This document shows, piece after piece, positions 34,168 through 42,122 of a stretch of DNA of 64,000 nt (position 1 is its first letter; the number at the start of each line of letters is the position of its first letter). The notes under the pieces are model-generated. The model saw only the letters and a list, made by a program, of their open reading frames with translations, made no database searches and had not been told where the DNA came from. The DNA comes from Celeribacter baekdonensis (lineage in GTDB: Bacteria > Pseudomonadota > Alphaproteobacteria > Rhodobacterales > Rhodobacteraceae): positions 558,001 through 622,000 of the forward strand of contig NZ_CP028475.1 in the NCBI RefSeq assembly GCF_003047105.1. The letters run 5' to 3'. The position numbers and the translations under genes were made by a program.

Positions 34168-34941
34168 TCAGTTGAGCCCTTCGGTGTCGATATGGACATA
34201 GGCGCCGCAATGTTTGCAATGGATCGCATCGGCATCATGCAGCATCAAGCCGCAGGTGGTGCATTCATAGCGGACCTTTGAGGGGCGAAACAGCACCTGT
34301 GCGAGACGCAAGAACAGGGTGACGCCAAAGAACATCACACCGATGGAGAGAAGCCGCCCCGTGGTGCCCTGAAGGGTGATGTCACCAAAGCCGGTGGTTG
34401 TGAGCGTGGTGATGGTGAAATAGAGCGCATCGGCATAGTTGCGGATTTGCGCGTTATGCCCATGTTCGAGCGCATAAATCAGGCCGGTGGTGACAAAGAT
34501 AAAGACCAAAAGGTTGATGGCGGCGACAACGACCTCTTCGTGTTTGCGAAAGAGTTTAAAGTCTTGGCGCAGGCGGTTCATCAATTGATAGGTGTGCAAG
34601 AGGCGCAGGGTGCGCAGGATGCGTAGAAAGCCCAAGCCTTCGCCCGCGAAGGGCGCGAGAAAAGAGATCATCGCCGCCACATCAGCCAGCGTGGAGGGGC
34701 GGGTGAGATAATGCAGCCGCCGCGATGACACAAAGACCCGCGCCGAGAAATCCATCAGGATCAACAGGCCGAAAATCAGGTCCACGACTTCGATCCAAAG
34801 GGCGCGGGCGAAGAAGGAGGTGACGATGACAAAGCAGATCGTGACGAGGTCAAATCCCAACAGCACGTAGCGGAAACTGTGCGCACGCGGGGTCTCGCCT
34901 TCATAGAGTTCGGTGAGTGTGGTGGAAAAGCCGGATGCCAT
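34168..34941 (-). CDS. Voltage-gated-type potassium channel with C-terminal zinc ribbon
   Basis: 257 aa. Six helices: a voltage-sensor-like S1-S4 unit (S4 FLRILRTLRLLHTYQLMNRLRQ with regular arginines, about 105-126), then the pore loop. The pore has the selectivity filter TTTGFGDI (about 185), GFGD in place of the commoner GYGD. After the last helix the cytoplasmic tail holds YECTTCGLMLHDADAIHCKHCG, two CxxC knuckles 14 residues apart, which should bind zinc. The tail replaces the RCK domain found in many bacterial K+ channels. Its product is an inner-membrane protein; gating by metal or redox state is speculation. Confidence 0.85.
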   Translation of the reverse strand: MASGFSTTLTELYEGETPRAHSFRYVLLGFDLVTICFVIVTSFFARALWIEVVDLIFGLLILMDFSARVFVSSRRLHYLTRPSTLADVAAMISFLAPFAGEGLGFLRILRTLRLLHTYQLMNRLRQDFKLFRKHEEVVVAAINLLVFIFVTTGLIYALEHGHNAQIRNYADALYFTITTLTTTGFGDITLQGTTGRLLSIGVMFFGVTLFLRLAQVLFRPSKVRYECTTCGLMLHDADAIHCKHCGAYVHIDTEGLN

Positions 34942-35027
34942 GGGAAACTTTCATCTGCGCGTCTGTCCGCGTGGTGATGTTCGATTACGCGTTTGTTTTC
35001 AAGGGGAAAGGCGCGGGGGTGCAAAAG

Positions 35028-35105
35028 GTTAAGGGCGTGGAAAGGTCGGCGTTCTTTTGATTAACCTATTGAAAGTATTAAATAACTTGACGTGAGGGCG
35101 GTTTG
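35028..35105 (+). promoter_or_regulatory. Probable GTA promoter region with CtrA-type half-sites
   Basis: An AT-rich stretch upstream of the GTA cluster. GGTTAA at 35028-35033 and TTAACC at 35061-35066 form an inverted pair of CtrA-type half-sites; TTGATT, TTGAAA and TATTAAAT follow as promoter-like words. In Rhodobacter GTA expression depends on CtrA and the GafA activator; direct binding here is not shown. Confidence 0.45.
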
Positions 35106-35141
35106 ATGGCAGCCTTGTGGCATGCTAGAAGACGTGGGTGA
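35106..35141 (+). CDS. Candidate 11-residue leader peptide of the GTA operon
   Basis: ATG at 35106 has GAGGG at 35094-35098 (7-nt spacing) and encodes MAALWHARRRG followed by TGA at 35139-35141. The three adjacent arginines use AGA, AGA and CGT; AGA is normally rare in GC-rich alphaproteobacteria. The stop touches the first arm of a terminator-like hairpin (35141-35148). This is the layout of a transcription-attenuation leader. Whether the mRNA starts upstream of 35094 is unknown. Confidence 0.45.
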   Translation: MAALWHARRRG

Positions 35142-35202
35142 AGCGGCCAAAGTGGGTGCCTGAGGGGGTGCGCGCGATGGGCCGCTTTTTCTTTGAGCGG
35201 TC
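35141..35202 (+). promoter_or_regulatory. Competing hairpins in the GTA leader (candidate attenuator)
   Basis: Arm A AAGCGGCC (35141-35148) pairs perfectly with arm B GGCCGCTT (35180-35187), followed by TTTCTTT: terminator-like. Arm B can instead pair with arm C AGCGGTC (35196-35202), with one G-T pair and a 9-nt loop. A ribosome at the leader-peptide stop would cover arm A. A second ATG at 35177 with GAGGGGG upstream lies inside this structure. Confidence 0.45.
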
Positions 35203-35270
35203 GGTATGTCACCACCGCCAAAGCGCTCGCCTCTCTCGTGCGGAGATTCAATGCATGAGAGGCAGATCCT

Positions 35271-35612
35271 ATGAAAATAGAGACTTCATCTGTGGGGGAT
35301 GACCGCAATCTCGACAGTCTTGTGGAGATCGCAAATGAGAGTGTGGTCCGGGCGATCCGGGCCATTCACGATGCCATTGACGGCGTGCGTGCCGGAGATC
35401 CGAAATCGGCGAGTGAGATCGCCAAACATATGGCGGATCTGAACAAAGCGCTGAATATTTCGTTTGAGGAAAGGAAGCGTCTCGATGACCACAAACGCAA
35501 AACCGGAGAGCTTGGGGGCGGAGAGCTTGACCTTGGGGCAGCCCGATCTCAGATCCTTGATGGCCTGGGTCGCCTCAGAGCCGCGAGAGGTTCAGGACCA
35601 ATTTCTCAATGA
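35271..35612 (+). CDS. GTA small terminase subunit (orfg1-type TerS)
   Basis: Recognises DNA for packaging into GTA particles together with TerL. 113 aa, mostly helical, with a central VRAIRAIHDAIDGVRAGDPKSA and a C-terminal ARSQILDGLGRLRAARG. Short length, position as first gene of the cluster and overlap with the TerL frame agree with orfg1. GAGAGG lies 8 bp before the ATG. It overlaps the TerL start by 128 bp. Identity rests on position more than on motif. Confidence 0.75.
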   Translation: MKIETSSVGDDRNLDSLVEIANESVVRAIRAIHDAIDGVRAGDPKSASEIAKHMADLNKALNISFEERKRLDDHKRKTGELGGGELDLGAARSQILDGLGRLRAARGSGPISQ

Positions 35613-36896
35613 TCTCGATGAGGGGGCGCTTTTGGCGCTCCCTTTTTTGTTTGAGGCTTGGGCTTTGGATCACCAATTGCCCCCGAGGGGGATTGGCGCA
35701 CCTGGGTGATTTTGGGCGGGCGCGGCGCAGGCAAAACGCGGGCCGGGTCCGAATGGGTGCGCGCCATGGTCGAAGGATCGCGGGCGTGTGATCCGGGGCG
35801 CGCCAAACGCGTGGCCTTGGTGGGGGAGACCTATGATCAGGCGCGCGAGGTGATGGTGTTTGGCGACAGCGGCATTTTGGCCTGTAGCCCGCCGGATCGG
35901 CGTCCGAAATGGGTGGCAACCCGGCGGACGTTGGTGTGGCCCAATGGGGCGGAGGCAACGGTGTTTTCTGGCAATGACCCGGAGGCGTTGCGGGGCCCGC
36001 AGTTTGATGCGGCCTGGATTGACGAATTGGCGAAATGGAAAAAGCCGCAAGAGGCGTGGGACATGCTGCAATTCGGCCTGCGGTTGGGCGATGACCCGCG
36101 TGCGGTGGTGACGACGACGCCGCGCAACATTGCGATTTTGAAGGCGCTGTTGCAGCGGTCCTCGACGGTCTCGACCCATGCGACGACGGAGGCGAATGCG
36201 GCGAATTTGGCGGCGTCTTTCTTGGAAGAGGTGAAAACGCGTTATGCGGGAACACGCCTTGGCCGGCAGGAATTGGACGGCGTGTTGATTGATGAAGAAG
36301 AGGGCGCGCTATGGTCTTTGGCCCGACTTGAAGAGATGCGGGCGGACGCGTTGCCGGAGTTTGATCGGATCGTCGTGGCGGTGGACCCGCCGGTGACAGG
36401 TCATGCGGGATCGGATGAATGCGGGATCGTTGTGGTCGGCGCGGTGACGCAGGGCGCGCCGCAGAATTGGCGGGCCTATGTGTTGGAGGATGCAACGGTG
36501 TCGGCGTCCTCACCGACGGTGTGGGCCAAGGCGGCGATTGATGCCTTGGCGCGCTGGGACGGTGATAAGATCGTGGCCGAGGTGAACCAAGGTGGCGATT
36601 TGGTTGAAACCGTGCTGCGGCAGATTGATCCGATGGTGTCATATAAATCGGTGCGCGCGACGCGGGGCAAGGCGGCAAGAGCGGAACCTGTGGCCGCGCT
36701 CTACGATCAGGGCCGGGTGCGGCATGTCTGGGGCGGGTTGGATGCGCTCGAAGATCAGATGATCAAGATGACGGCACAAGGGTTTCAAGCGCCGGGCAGC
36801 CCGGACCGTTTGGATGCGCTGGTTTGGGCCGTGCATGAACTGATGATTGTGCCAGCAGCGGGGCATTTGCGGCCACGGATACGGACGCTTGGGTGA
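35485..36896 (+). CDS. GTA large terminase (orfg2-type TerL), with apparent -1 frameshift
   Basis: The packaging motor ATPase and nuclease. The first 68 or so residues (35485 to about 35684) end LFEAWALDHQLPP and hold the Q-motif; this frame then runs into a stop at 35707. The rest continues one base back: PEGDWRTWVILGGRGAGKTRAG with Walker A, then Walker B-like FDAAWIDELAKW and a nuclease part with VAVDPPVTG. The shift falls in a run of five C (35680-35684); six would restore one frame. AGGAAAGGAAG supports the 35485 start. A TTG at 35658 could start the second part but would lose the Q-motif. Either the read is wrong by one base, the gene is damaged, or a slip occurs in translation. Confidence 0.85.
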
Positions 36897-37390
36897 TTGT
36901 GGTGGAGCGGGGTTTGTGAGCGGTAGCGGCGCAAAGCCCGCTTTGCCCATTGCAGGGCGATATAGCCAGAGAGGGCGAAAAACCCAATGAAAAAAAGATG
37001 TATCGAGATCAAACCCGCAGTCAGTTCGATGAAGCCGCGCGGATCGCTTTTGGGCGTGCCATTATTTTTGGGCGTGCCATTATAGAGTGTCGTGCCCCAG
37101 ACCATCCAAAAGAGGAGGAGGAGGGCGCTAAAGGCATGAGCAAAATAGGCACTGAGGGGCTTGAGCTGTACGATGAGGCGTTTTTCCGTGTCACCGCTCA
37201 TAAAAGTGTCGCAGTGAACCATCCCAAACAGACGAAGACTGAACGGGGGCCGATTGAGCGCAGTGTTTTGGATCTCAGAGATTTTGGTTTGAGGCAAGTC
37301 AGCCAAAGCGTGGTTTATATCGACCAGAGGCAGGTCGTGTGACGCCGCAGAGATGGCCCAGTTGGCAGGCCAGAGATATTTGAAATTCAT
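36785..37390 (-). CDS. Antisense membrane protein inserted between GTA TerL and portal genes
   Basis: Unrecognised, about 201 aa from the ATG at 37390 (a TTG at 37498 would add 36). A soluble N-terminal half is followed by two clear helices (AHAFSALLLLFWMVWGTTL and IELTAGLISIHLFFIGFFALSG) separated by a repeat NGTPKNNGTPKSD. Its last 37 codons run antisense to the 3' end of TerL. It is transcribed against the GTA operon, and its DNA is more AT-rich than the flanking genes. The plus-strand frame opposite (36950-37342) lacks hydrophobic order, so the minus strand is preferred. Possible roles (regulator, immunity or lysis factor, passenger gene) are all untested. Confidence 0.6.
   Translation of the reverse strand: MNFKYLWPANWAISAASHDLPLVDINHALADLPQTKISEIQNTALNRPPFSLRLFGMVHCDTFMSGDTEKRLIVQLKPLSAYFAHAFSALLLLFWMVWGTTLYNGTPKNNGTPKSDPRGFIELTAGLISIHLFFIGFFALSGYIALQWAKRALRRYRSQTPLHHNHPSVRIRGRKCPAAGTIISSCTAQTSASKRSGLPGA
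37048..37083. repeat. Perfect 18-bp tandem duplication
   Basis: TTTTGGGCGTGCCATTAT twice without mismatch. In the minus-strand membrane protein it encodes the repeated NGTPK element, so the frame is kept (six residues per unit). Confidence 0.85.
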
Positions 37391-37895
37391 CCAATATATT
37401 TCTTTGGTACAGGCTGTTTCGCGGCCGGTTTTTGGGTCAAGGGCATGCCTTTTGGGGCTTGATTTCAAGAGGCGTAATAATTTTTTCAAAGAAATCAAGG
37501 CAAAGTCAGAGATTTAAGCGGGTGTTGCGTGTCGCGCGGAGCAGCGCACGGTCTGCTTAGAACTTCTTTTACCCTGTCGTTTAGAACGTTTTTACCGAAG
37601 GCGCAGGGATGGAAACATCAAGGAGCCCAAGGGGCGGGAGAGCCCGCGAGAGGTCTCGGGGAGGCGCGGGCGCCACGACAGGTTTGGTGAGGTTGAAAGA
37701 CCCCATCATGCTCCCTTTCCGGGCCTCGTGAGCCTCAGGCGGATCGGGGCAGATGCCCGGACGCGCCAACGCCACGAGGCCGAAACATTCGAGAGTAACA
37801 GCCAAGGCTTGGCGGGGTTCTTTGAGGGCCGCGCACAGTGGCGGCATGGATGCCAAAGCGGCATCGCCGGACAAGAGATGAGGAGAGACACGGAT
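37391..37895. other. Gap before portal gene with spaced direct repeats
   Basis: TTAGAAC plus TTTACC occurs twice: 37557-37563 with 37568-37573, and 37581-37587 with 37591-37596, 24 bp apart. This resembles a regulator site or twin promoter elements that could serve the antisense gene or the portal side. A 42-codon minus frame (37709-37581) starts MMGSFNLTKPVV after GGGAG; it is possible but unsupported otherwise. Confidence 0.4.
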
Positions 37896-39119
37896 ATGGT
37901 GTTTGACTTTCTGAAGCGGGGCGCAAGCGAGATGCCCGAGACGAAGGCCTCGGCGACCGGGCCGGTTGTGGCGTCGGTTTCCGGCGTGGGCCGCGTGGCC
38001 TGGAGCCCGCGCGATACGGTGACGTTGACGCGGGTGGGGTTTATCGGCAATCCGGTTGGGTTTCGCTCGGTGAAATTGATTGCGGAAGCGGCGGCGGCTT
38101 TGCCTTTGGTGTTGCAAGACGCAGAAGCACGCTATGACGCGCACCCGCTATTGTCGGTGATTTCGCGCCCCAATCCGGCGCAGGGCCGGGCGGAATTGTT
38201 TGAGGCGCTCTATGCGCAGCTTTTGTTGTCGGGCAATGCCTATCTTGAGGCGGTTGGCGACTGGGATGCCGCCCCGCAGGAGTTGCATGTGTTGCGCTCG
38301 GACCGAATGAACCTTGTGCCCGGTGCGGATGGTTGGCCGGTTGCCTATGAATATGCGGTGGGCGGGCGCAAGCATCGCTTTGACGTCATAGATGGGCATT
38401 CGTCGATCTGCCACATCAAAACCTTTCATCCGGCGGATGATCATTACGGATTGTCTCCGATCCAAGCCGCGGCGACAGCGATTGATGTGCATAATTCGGC
38501 CTCGCGTTGGTCGAAGAGCCTTTTGGATAATGCGGCGCGGCCCTCGGGCGCGATTGTATACAAGGGCGTGGATGGTCAGGCGTCGATGGGGGCGGATCAA
38601 TATGATCGGTTGCTCAGCGAGATGGAGAGCCATCACCAAGGCGCGCGCAATGCGGGTCGGCCGATGTTGTTGGAAGGCGGACTTGATTGGAAGCCCATGG
38701 GGTTCAGCCCCTCCGACATGGAATTTCAAAAGACCAAAGAGGCGGCGGGGCGCGAGATCGCGCTGGCCTTTGGGGTGCCGCCGATGCTTTTGGGCATCCC
38801 TGGCGACATGACCTATTCGAATTATCAAGAGGCGAACCGGGCGTTTTACCGCCTGACGGTGCTGCCGATGGTGAGCAAGGTGACGGCGGCGATTGGGCAT
38901 TGGTTGTCTGAACGCACGGGGGCGGCGATTGAGCTGAAACCCGACCTTGATCAGGTCTCCGCGCTGTCGAGTGAACGCGACGCGCAATGGAACCGGGTGG
39001 CGAGTGCCGATTTCCTCACCCCGGAAGAGAAGCGCGCGATGTTGGGGTTGCCGCCACTGGCGACGGACCTGGCACCTCAGAGCGCTGAGGATCAGACCCA
39101 AGAAGATGAGGGGAACTGA
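37896..39119 (+). CDS. GTA portal protein (orfg3, HK97-type)
   Basis: Forms the dodecameric DNA gate at the capsid vertex. 407 aa with portal-family segments: FIGNPVGFRSVKLIAEAAAALPL near the start, DAHPLLSVISRPNPAQGRAELFEAL, FHPADDHYGLSPIQAA, and FGVPPMLLGIPGDMTYSNYQEANRAFYRLTVLP (read in parts). The frame is open from 37728, but the ATG at 37896 follows GAGGAGAGA at 37879-37887. One base separates it from the protease gene, so no orfg3.5 equivalent is present. Confidence 0.93.
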   Translation: MVFDFLKRGASEMPETKASATGPVVASVSGVGRVAWSPRDTVTLTRVGFIGNPVGFRSVKLIAEAAAALPLVLQDAEARYDAHPLLSVISRPNPAQGRAELFEALYAQLLLSGNAYLEAVGDWDAAPQELHVLRSDRMNLVPGADGWPVAYEYAVGGRKHRFDVIDGHSSICHIKTFHPADDHYGLSPIQAAATAIDVHNSASRWSKSLLDNAARPSGAIVYKGVDGQASMGADQYDRLLSEMESHHQGARNAGRPMLLEGGLDWKPMGFSPSDMEFQKTKEAAGREIALAFGVPPMLLGIPGDMTYSNYQEANRAFYRLTVLPMVSKVTAAIGHWLSERTGAAIELKPDLDQVSALSSERDAQWNRVASADFLTPEEKRAMLGLPPLATDLAPQSAEDQTQEDEGN

Positions 39120-39120
39120 G

Positions 39121-39696
39121 ATGAACAAGGAGTTTCAAGGCGGTCTTGAGCACAAGTTTAGCCGATTGGGCGAAGATATTGTGGTGACGGATGGGGTTGA
39201 GATCGAAGGCTATGCTTCGTTCTTTGGGCTGACAGATCAAGGCGGCGATGTCGTTTTGAAAGGGGCCTACGCCAATTCTCTCAAGGCGCTGAAATCGAAG
39301 GGCCGTTCGGTAAAGATGCTGTGGCAGCATGATCCGAGCCAGCCCATCGGCATTTGGGACGAGGTGCGTGAGGACGCGCGCGGTCTCTATGTCAAAGGAC
39401 GCCTGCTGACCGACGTTGCAAGAGGTCGCGAAGCGGTGGCGTTGATCGAGGCGGGGGCGATTGACGGATTGTCGATCGGATACCGCACCGTGAAGGCGCA
39501 AAAGGACGCGAAAGGCGCACGCCTTTTGTCCGAACTGGAGCTTTGGGAGGTGTCTTTGGTGACATTCCCGATGCTTCCCGAAGCGCGGTTGAGCGCGGAG
39601 GCAAAGGGGGATGACCCGTTTGCGACCGAGGCGATGCTGCGTGACCTTGCGGACGCTTTTAGCAGTGCCCGCAAGCAGCTGGCCAGCGAGAGCTAA
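39121..39696 (+). CDS. GTA prohead protease (orfg4)
   Basis: A serine protease of the HK97 prohead family that trims the capsid protein during assembly. 191 aa; EIEGYASFFGLTDQGGDVV, then the catalytic histidine in KMLWQHDPSQPIG (about residue 68) and the serine in IDGLSIGYRTV (about 118). The start follows the portal stop directly, so the two are coupled. Confidence 0.93.
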   Translation: MNKEFQGGLEHKFSRLGEDIVVTDGVEIEGYASFFGLTDQGGDVVLKGAYANSLKALKSKGRSVKMLWQHDPSQPIGIWDEVREDARGLYVKGRLLTDVARGREAVALIEAGAIDGLSIGYRTVKAQKDAKGARLLSELELWEVSLVTFPMLPEARLSAEAKGDDPFATEAMLRDLADAFSSARKQLASES

Positions 39697-39747
39697 CGCC
39701 AGCGCAGTCACCCGCGATACCCAACACAACAACGAAGGATTGTTTGG

Positions 39748-41013
39748 ATGAGCAAAACCGAGACGAAGGCCCAAGGCGGCTTTCAGGCCGGGACCGGTAT
39801 GTCCGAGACCTCGGCCTATAAGGGGGGCCAAAGCGGTGCCCAAACCGGGGCCCATGTTGGGACCGGACCGGCCAATGAGGTGAAGACCGCGCTGGCCGAA
39901 TTCGTAAGTGATCTCAAAGACTTTCAAACTGAAATTAAATCGAAGCTTCAAGAACAGGAAGAGCGACTGACCATGCTTGATCGTAAATCCCACACCTTTG
40001 GCCGTCCGGCCTTGTCCGCAGCGCGTGATGTGGACATGTCCCACAAATCGGCTTTTGTGACCTATGTCCGCAATGGCGATGATGACGCGTTGCGTGGCGT
40101 TGCCCTCGAAGGGAAATCCATGTCCACCGCCATCAATGGCGACGGTGGCTATCTTGTGGATCCGCAGACCTCCGATGTGATCAAATCGGTGTTGAAATCC
40201 ACCGCCTCTATCCGGTCCATCGCGACTGTGGTGAATGTCGAGGCGACCTCGTATGATGTGCTGATCGACACCACGGATATTGGCTCCGGTTGGGTTACGG
40301 AAACCGGCGCTGTGGGCGAAACCTCCACGCCGACCATTGATCGTATTTCGATCCCGCTGTTTGAGTTGTCGGCTTTGCCGAAAGCCTCTCAGCGTCTGTT
40401 GGACGACTCTGCGTTTGACATTGACGCTTGGCTTGCTGGTCGTATCGCTGACAAATTCGCCAGCGCTGAGGCCTCGGCCTTTATCAACGGTGACGGCCTG
40501 GATAAACCGACCGGCTTTTTGGCCCATGCACAAGTGGCCAACGACAGCTGGGCCTGGGGCAGCCTTGGCTATGTCGCCACAGGCACTGACGGTGCATTTG
40601 ATCCGACCAATCCGGCAGATGCGATTGTGGAGCTGGTCTATGCGCTTGGCGCACAGTACCGCGCCAACGGCACTTTTGTGATGAACTCGAAAACCGCAGG
40701 CCAAGTGCGCAAGCTCAAAGATGCGGATGGCCGTTTCTTGTGGTCTGACAGTTTGGCGGCGGGTGAACCAGCGCGTTTGATGGGCTACCCGGTTCTGATC
40801 GCAGAAGACATGTCGGACATTGCCTCTGATGCGGCTGCGATTGCCTTTGGTGATTTTGCCTCTGGCTACACTGTTGCCGAACGCCCGGACGTACGCATCC
40901 TGCGCGATCCGTTCTCGGCCAAACCGCATGTGCTGTTCTATGCCACCAAGCGCGTGGGCGGTGATGTGTCTGACTTTGCAGCGATCAAGTTGCTGAAGTT
41001 CTCGGTCTCCTAA
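39748..41013 (+). CDS. GTA major capsid protein (orfg5, HK97 fold)
   Basis: 421 aa. The Gly- and Gln-rich N-terminal part plus coiled segment (EFVSDLKDFQTEIKSKLQEQ, about 52-72) is the delta domain that the protease should remove. The shell domain follows: STAINGDGGYLVDPQTSDVI, PLFELSALPKASQRLLDDSA and the C-terminal ADRPDVRILRDPFSAKPHVLF-like stretch. It lies directly after the protease gene and before a strongly structured gap. Confidence 0.95.
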   Translation: MSKTETKAQGGFQAGTGMSETSAYKGGQSGAQTGAHVGTGPANEVKTALAEFVSDLKDFQTEIKSKLQEQEERLTMLDRKSHTFGRPALSAARDVDMSHKSAFVTYVRNGDDDALRGVALEGKSMSTAINGDGGYLVDPQTSDVIKSVLKSTASIRSIATVVNVEATSYDVLIDTTDIGSGWVTETGAVGETSTPTIDRISIPLFELSALPKASQRLLDDSAFDIDAWLAGRIADKFASAEASAFINGDGLDKPTGFLAHAQVANDSWAWGSLGYVATGTDGAFDPTNPADAIVELVYALGAQYRANGTFVMNSKTAGQVRKLKDADGRFLWSDSLAAGEPARLMGYPVLIAEDMSDIASDAAAIAFGDFASGYTVAERPDVRILRDPFSAKPHVLFYATKRVGGDVSDFAAIKLLKFSVS

Positions 41014-41029
41014 GATCGTTTGAAGACGT

Positions 41030-41144
41030 GCCCATGGCCGCACCGCACCGGTGAGGTCATGGGCAATGGATGCGCGCCCCATAAAGCCCGTGTTGTCTAG
41101 CTGCTCCCCCTCCGTCCGAGCAACAAGGGGGGATGCGCATCCAT
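41030..41144 (+). ncRNA. Two consecutive long inverted repeats in capsid-connector gap
   Basis: First: GCCCATGGCC (41030-41039) pairs with GGTCATGGGC (41055-41064), one G-T pair. Second, one base later: ATGGATGCGC (41066-41075) pairs with GCGCATCCAT (41135-41144) and encloses CCCCCT/AGGGGG (41106-41111, 41126-41131). Together they fill most of the 171-bp gap. No T tract follows, so simple termination is unlikely. An RNA stability or processing element that raises capsid output over connectors is one reading. Confidence 0.4.
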
Positions 41145-41184
41145 ACTCACTGCAACCAGGGGGACCCGGAAACGGAGATGTACC

Positions 41185-41781
41185 ATGATGTTAATGGAGC
41201 AGACCCAGGTGCCAAGCGCGGCATTGCCGGTCGCTGAATTCAAAGATCATTTGAGACTGGGCACCGGGTTCGGCGATGATGGGGTTCAGGACGGGGTCCT
41301 TGAGACGTTCCTACGGGCGGCGATGGCGGCTGTCGAGGCGCGGACCAACAAGGTTCTGATCACCCGCGACTACACCTATACGCTCTCGGCGTGGCGTGAT
41401 CTTGGCGCACAGGGGCTTCCTGTGGCTCCGGTCAGTGCGATTACGGCCTTTGTGATTACGGATCGTTTGGGCGTGGAAACCACGATTGATCCGGCCAAAT
41501 ATGTGCTGGAGCAGGATATGCACCGCCCGCGGCTTGTGTCGACGGGGTTCGTGTTGCCGCAGATCCCGGTCGCCGGACAAGCGCGGATCGAATTTACGGC
41601 CGGGTTTGCAAGCGTCTGGGGCGATTTGCCTGCGGATATTGCACAGGCCGTGATGCTTTTGGCGGCGCATTACTACGAACATCGTCATGAGACGGCGGTG
41701 GGTGAGGCGACCATGCCTTTTGGTGTGAATGCCCTGCTTGAGCGGTATCGCAACATGCGTCTGTTTGGAGGGCGTCTGTGA
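41185..41781 (+). CDS. GTA head-tail adaptor (orfg6)
   Basis: 198 aa. N-terminal VAEFKDHLRLGTGFGDDG and AAMAAVEARTNKVL, then PQIPVAGQARIEFTAGF and DIAQAVMLLAAHYYEHRHE, the pattern of gp6-like connector proteins that sit under the portal. CGGAG precedes the start. Its stop overlaps the next start by TGATG. Confidence 0.88.
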   Translation: MMLMEQTQVPSAALPVAEFKDHLRLGTGFGDDGVQDGVLETFLRAAMAAVEARTNKVLITRDYTYTLSAWRDLGAQGLPVAPVSAITAFVITDRLGVETTIDPAKYVLEQDMHRPRLVSTGFVLPQIPVAGQARIEFTAGFASVWGDLPADIAQAVMLLAAHYYEHRHETAVGEATMPFGVNALLERYRNMRLFGGRL

Positions 41782-42122
41782 TGGCGGCGGTCGTTCATCT
41801 CAACCGCAAACTTGTTTTGGAAGAGGCCAACCGGGTCTCTGACGGGGCGGGTGGCTATGTCGAAACTTGGGCGCAGGTTGGCACGCTTTGGGCGTCCATT
41901 CAGTCGGGAACGGGGTCTGAGACCTCGGAAGATTTTCTGACCGTGAGCCGGGTGCCGATGAAGATCATCGTGCGGGGCGCCCCGGTTGGATCGCCCCGAC
42001 GTCCGAAACCCGATCAGCGATTTGTCGAAGGCGGGCGGATGTTTCGCATCCTCTCGGTGACAGAGCTTGATCCACAGGGGCATTACCTGACCTGCAATGC
42101 ACGTGAGGAGGTGGCGTCATGA
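41781..42122 (+). CDS. GTA head closure/stopper protein (orfg7)
   Basis: 113 aa; head-tail joining family pattern: LNRKLVLEEANRVSDGAGGYVETW, then GTLWASIQSGTG and EGGRMFRILSVTELDPQGHYLTC. Coupled on both sides by overlapping stop and start codons (TGATG before, ATGA after). Confidence 0.88.
   Translation: MAAVVHLNRKLVLEEANRVSDGAGGYVETWAQVGTLWASIQSGTGSETSEDFLTVSRVPMKIIVRGAPVGSPRRPKPDQRFVEGGRMFRILSVTELDPQGHYLTCNAREEVAS

Noticed and set aside
35177..35302. 41-codon frame in GTA leader with a good ribosome site
   Set aside because: Overlaps the orfg1 start in another frame and has a cysteine/arginine-rich unlikely product. Kept only as part of the leader observation.
36950..37342. 130-codon plus-strand frame between TerL and portal
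   Set aside because: Opposite strand encodes two clean membrane helices; this frame has none and ends without context.
39016..41082. 688-codon open frame on the minus strand
   Set aside because: Runs antisense to protease and capsid genes; low-complexity basic composition with many His/Arg and no domain. A shadow of GC-rich codon use.
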